A stretch of DNA of 64,000 nucleotides from RGIG8244 sp045639325 (GTDB taxonomy: Bacteria > Verrucomicrobiota > Lentisphaeria > Victivallales > UBA1829). Shown piece after piece: positions 61,351 to 64,000 of this stretch. Location of the stretch: contig JAZUCU010000038.1 in assembly GCA_045639325.1 (NCBI GenBank), positions 1 to 64,000 of the forward strand. The letters run 5' to 3'. Positions within the stretch are counted from its first letter, which is position 1; each line of letters opens with the position of its first letter. Under the pieces are notes generated by a model. The model was not told the DNA's origin. It made no database searches and saw only the letters and a list, made by a program, of their open reading frames with translations. The position numbers were made by a program, and so were the translations under genes.

Positions 61351-62207
61351 TGGTATTTTGTATAAAGAGCTGTGATATTATCATGGGCGCCATTACGGAG
61401 CGTTTCCTGGAGCAATTCTTTGACGACGTCCGCAGGATCTGAATTTTTTGTCATGATGTTTCGAATCATATCATCATTGACATGTTCGGTCAAACCATCG
61501 GAACAGAGCATGAATGCATCCCCGTCTTTCAAATCATAAGCATTGATTTCGATATCCACCTGCGCGAGAGTGCCGATGGAACGGAGAATCACATGTGCCA
61601 GCGGGTGATCGGCGGCCTTTTCTTTTGTGAGCGTGCCGCTTTTCAGGAATTCGGTGATGTAACTGTGGTCTTCCGTCAACGGCATCAATTCCTGATCCCT
61701 CAAACGGTAAATCCTGCTGTCTCCGGCGTGGAGCGTGATCGCTTTCCCGGGCAGGAGAAGGAGCAGAGCCAGCGTTGAGCCCATGGGGACTTTGATCCCA
61801 ATTGCTTCATTGATGTCATGAATCCGTTCATTGATCATGATCAATTGATCTTTCACGGCATTGGTAATGGTTTCCCATTGGGTGAGATCGAAAGAATCAC
61901 AATATTTCCGCCAGAAGTTCAACAGATCACGAATCAGCAGATTGCTCGCATAATCGCCATTGCCATGTCCACCGATTCCGTCGGCAACCGCCAGAAGCCG
62001 GATGGATTCGTTACGGGAGAGATGATAGCCGTAGCAATCCTCGTTATAATTTCTGTGAAACCCCGCATGGGTTACCGCGGCGACGGAGCAGGGCGGGCAG
62101 GATGGCGGAATCAGGCATTCTGTATTTTCGGGATTCTGCCCCATAACACAGAGTTTCTGCGTTTTTTTTGCAGAGATAACTGCCTGCTGATTTGTACCCT
62201 GATTCAC
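61347..62207 (-). CDS. PP2C-family protein phosphatase (Stp-like)
   Basis: The 286-residue enzyme has the PP2C blocks HAGFHRNYNEDCYG, LLAVADGIGGHGNGDYAS (metal-binding DGxGGH), TLHAGDSRIYRLRDQELMPLT and LCSDGLTEHV. It removes phosphate from Ser/Thr of target proteins in the cytoplasm. The start is GTG 62207 with AAGGAG nine bases upstream; no ATG start fits better. A cognate Hanks-type kinase is not in the window. It overlaps the GT39-TPR gene (ATGA), so they may act together in envelope control. Confidence 0.92.
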   Translation of the reverse strand: MNQGTNQQAVISAKKTQKLCVMGQNPENTECLIPPSCPPCSVAAVTHAGFHRNYNEDCYGYHLSRNESIRLLAVADGIGGHGNGDYASNLLIRDLLNFWRKYCDSFDLTQWETITNAVKDQLIMINERIHDINEAIGIKVPMGSTLALLLLLPGKAITLHAGDSRIYRLRDQELMPLTEDHSYITEFLKSGTLTKEKAADHPLAHVILRSIGTLAQVDIEINAYDLKDGDAFMLCSDGLTEHVNDDMIRNIMTKNSDPADVVKELLQETLRNGAHDNITALYTKYQ

Positions 62208-62252
62208 GATGCCGTACTCCTTGCTGACCGGTTGTTGTTGATACTGTATCTA

Positions 62253-63266
62253 TTATAATTCCGTTTTGGGCGGATTGCAAGTTTTTTCCACTTTTTTTCG
62301 GAAAAAAGAATCGTAAAAAACAAATATCCCGCCGCTGAATGAGACCAGAAGGAAGATTCCTGTATAAACCAGCGGAATGATCCCTGCTGCATTTTCCGGA
62401 AATCCACAGCCGGTTAGAAAGGACGTCGTCACAAAGTCGCGGGTCCCGATCCCGCCCTGTGTCAACGGAATTGCAGAAACCGCATTGCTCAGATTGGCTG
62501 CGCAGAACAGCATTTTCCAACTGGGCATTGTGCCGGTGACGCCATACGCTGCCAGCCAGAGGCATTGACCGAGAAACGGGAAAAAGATCAGAACAGTCGC
62601 GACCGTCCACCCCAGAAGCCGTTTCCAATGACTGCGATAGAGAGCCATGGCTTCTGCCGCCTGATGGAACGAACCTTTTGTGTATTTATCGAGAAAGTCG
62701 GAAATCTTTTTGATGAACGATATTTTGTACAGAATGTCGTGGAAAAAGAGACAGAATGCGGCACAGATTGCACCGAAACATGCCAGTACAAGGGTGTAAA
62801 TAAAATATTTTGTTTTTTCCGGGAAAGCCTGAATTTCCGGCAGACACCAGAGAACAGAGCCCAGACAGACAAGCATCAGTGCCGTCAAGCCGCATAACCG
62901 GTCAATCAGAATGGAAAAGACTCCGGTAAACTTTTTCCCTGCCGGCGCACGTCCAGCCAGGATCCCCGCTTTGATGACATCGCCGCCAACGGCTCCGCCG
63001 GGGAGGAACAGGGTATAAAATCCGCCTTGGAGCGTAAGGGAGATGGCTTCACGGAGTGTCAAATGGATTCCGGCGCATTTCAACAGGCTGTGCCAGCGGA
63101 GTCCGGTAAGCAGATTTTGCGCAAACATGGAAAGAACCGCCAGGATCATGATCTGAAGCGGTATCTTGGTGATATCTTTGATTGCGACCCCGTTCTTATA
63201 AATGAGGTATGCAATAATGCCGCCTGCGATGACGACTTTCAGGATAAACAAAAATATTTTTTTCAT
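62253..63266 (-). CDS. Lysylphosphatidylglycerol synthase/flippase-like membrane protein (UPF0104)
   Basis: A 337-residue protein with about eight transmembrane helices and UPF0104 motifs: LRWHSLLKCAGIHLTLREAISLTLQGGFYTLFLPGGAVGGDVIKAG, ILIDRLCGL, and AVSAIPLTQGGIGTRDFV. Members are flippase-like or related to the membrane part of MprF and AglD. It overlaps trmL by 4 nt. It may move a lipid or lipid-linked sugar used by the neighbouring GT39 protein; this is inference. Confidence 0.9.
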   Translation of the reverse strand: MKKIFLFILKVVIAGGIIAYLIYKNGVAIKDITKIPLQIMILAVLSMFAQNLLTGLRWHSLLKCAGIHLTLREAISLTLQGGFYTLFLPGGAVGGDVIKAGILAGRAPAGKKFTGVFSILIDRLCGLTALMLVCLGSVLWCLPEIQAFPEKTKYFIYTLVLACFGAICAAFCLFFHDILYKISFIKKISDFLDKYTKGSFHQAAEAMALYRSHWKRLLGWTVATVLIFFPFLGQCLWLAAYGVTGTMPSWKMLFCAANLSNAVSAIPLTQGGIGTRDFVTTSFLTGCGFPENAAGIIPLVYTGIFLLVSFSGGIFVFYDSFFRKKVEKTCNPPKTEL

Positions 63267-63748
63267 TGGATTTCAGGTAAATCAGTTTGACATCTGCGCA
63301 AGCCTTCGTAAACGACAATTGCGGTGGAATTTGCCAGATTCAAACTGCGTTGAAAATTGCCCGGCATGGGGATGGTGTAGAATTGTTCCGGATAGGTCTG
63401 ATGGAGAAAATCAGGCAATCCATGACCTTCGCTGCCGAAAATGAGAAAACTGCCTTTTTCCATGGGGCAATCCCAATAAGATTTTTTGCCCTTGGTGGAA
63501 TAGAAATACATCTTTTTGTCACCGGCATATTTCCGGAATGATTCCCAGTCCGGATGCTTGATGCAGTCTACATGATGCCAGTAATCCATACCGGCACGGC
63601 GCAGATATTTATCTTCAAACGAAAAAGAAATTGGTTCAATCAAATGGAGTCTGCACCCGGTGCAGCATGCAATTCTGCCGATATTACCGGTATTCTGCGG
63701 GATTTCCGGAGCGACCAGAACGATTTCATAAAGTGGATATTCCAACAT
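63263..63748 (-). CDS. trmL: tRNA (cytidine/uridine-34-2'-O)-methyltransferase
   Basis: The 161-residue SPOUT enzyme methylates the wobble base of leucine tRNAs. Motifs are APEIPQNTGNIGRIACCTGCRLHLIEP, LIFGSEGHGLP and the knot region IPMPGNFQRSLNLANSTAIVVYEGLRR. It is well matched to TrmL (YibK) in length. A tRNA-Leu gene, the substrate class, is elsewhere in the window. It heads the minus-strand group down to the GT39 gene. Confidence 0.93.
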   Translation of the reverse strand: MLEYPLYEIVLVAPEIPQNTGNIGRIACCTGCRLHLIEPISFSFEDKYLRRAGMDYWHHVDCIKHPDWESFRKYAGDKKMYFYSTKGKKSYWDCPMEKGSFLIFGSEGHGLPDFLHQTYPEQFYTIPMPGNFQRSLNLANSTAIVVYEGLRRCQTDLPEIQ

Positions 63749-63819
63749 GTTTTCTCAAATAATCCTTTCCTGAACTTTATTATTTCTTTAAAATAGTGCA
63801 TCATTTGTATTATTTCAAC

Positions 63820-63847
63820 TTGAAATTTCAATTTTTTATCGTAAATT
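63820..63847 (+). promoter_or_regulatory. Promoter of the right-edge lipoprotein
   Basis: TTGAAA (63820-63825), 16 bp, TAAATT (63842-63847), with AAAGGA at 63870-63875 before ATG 63886. Confidence 0.6.
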
Positions 63848-63885
63848 AGTAAAAAATCATATTTTTCAAGAAAGGATGTCATCTC

Positions 63886-64000
63886 ATGAAAAAACTTTTC
63901 CGGCTTTTTTCCGTTTCTGCCGTATTGCTTCTTGCCGCCGGTTGCGCTTCCGGAAAACGTCACACCAGTGCTCAATATCTCCCGGCGTCAGAACGCCCCT
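63886..64000 (+). CDS. Lipoprotein, N-terminal fragment at window edge
   Basis: The frame MKKLFRLFSVSAVLLLAAGC carries a lipobox LAAGC, so Cys20 is the lipidation site; a GKRHTSAQYLPASERP sequence follows before the window ends. The protein cannot be classified beyond lipoprotein. Confidence 0.78.
   Translation, partial: MKKLFRLFSVSAVLLLAAGCASGKRHTSAQYLPASERP

Overview
The window most likely comes from an anaerobic Gram-negative bacterium of the Lentisphaerae/Victivallis group, probably host- or gut-associated. This assignment is inference. It rests on an envelope gene set (apolipoprotein N-acyltransferase, SurA/PpiC-like foldase, lipoproteins), an H-X9-DN pseudopilin next to a DUF4838/CBM9 glycan protein, large AIDA/FN3-type adhesins with a TibC/Aah-type heptosyltransferase, and a phosphoglycerate-mutase-like homoserine kinase. 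No rRNA is present. One tRNA gene, tRNA-Leu(CAA), is seen. Many genes share a clear sigma70-type promoter: TTGNNN, 16-17 bp, then TATATT, often preceded by TGC.

Layout. 1-5175 (minus): a protein heptosyltransferase gene followed by a giant beta-helix/FN3 adhesin cut by the left edge. The upstream gap carries a pair of 26-bp palindromes. 5572-8810 (plus): arginine decarboxylase (speA) and an MFS permease, ending in a two-way terminator. 8894-17860 (minus): a polar sugar operon holding KDG kinase, KDPG aldolase, two EamA transporters, a serine hydrolase, a secreted protein, the DUF4838/CBM9 protein and a pseudopilin. It is divergent from a GntR/LacI-like regulator (18058-19098) and has a palindromic operator candidate. 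19196-22045 (minus): a YhcG/DUF1016 nuclease, a sugar epimerase and a Gfo/Idh/MocA oxidoreductase. 22205-24813 (plus): a PHP-domain protein with umuDC. 24882-26465 (minus): a three-gene HipBST toxin-antitoxin module with three 18-bp operator copies.

26597-29524 (plus): the most interesting piece. A promoter, a 32-codon leader peptide with 10 Ile codons and an intrinsic terminator precede an XRE-cupin-acyl-CoA synthetase and ridA. This is the classic layout of isoleucine-controlled attenuation, and it suggests that the synthetase makes a precursor acyl-CoA for isoleucine. 29867-31154: two related small membrane proteins that share an almost identical 3' end. 31221-36972: SGNH hydrolase, Nnr, NadA, exonuclease, PnuC-family transporter and a thiamine pyrophosphokinase-SGNH fusion (NAD/thiamine cofactor operon). 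37126-44486: lipoprotein, parvulin foldase, tmk, DNA polymerase III delta', a HEAT protein and lnt. 44467-45084 (minus): a small unknown protein and tRNA-Leu. 45291-55947 (plus): zinc-ribbon protein, pyrE, secA, homoserine kinase, leuCD, homoserine dehydrogenase, aspartate kinase and mntP. 56039-59353: a second AIDA-repeat adhesin. 59338-63748 (minus): GT39-TPR protein, PP2C phosphatase, flippase-like membrane protein and trmL. 63886-end: the start of a lipoprotein gene.

Connections: the heptosyltransferase probably glycosylates the AIDA-type adhesins. Uronate-type sugars are channelled through KDG and KDPG to pyruvate. The Thr/Leu/Ile genes and the Ile-attenuated unit together suggest tight control of branched-chain amino-acid supply.
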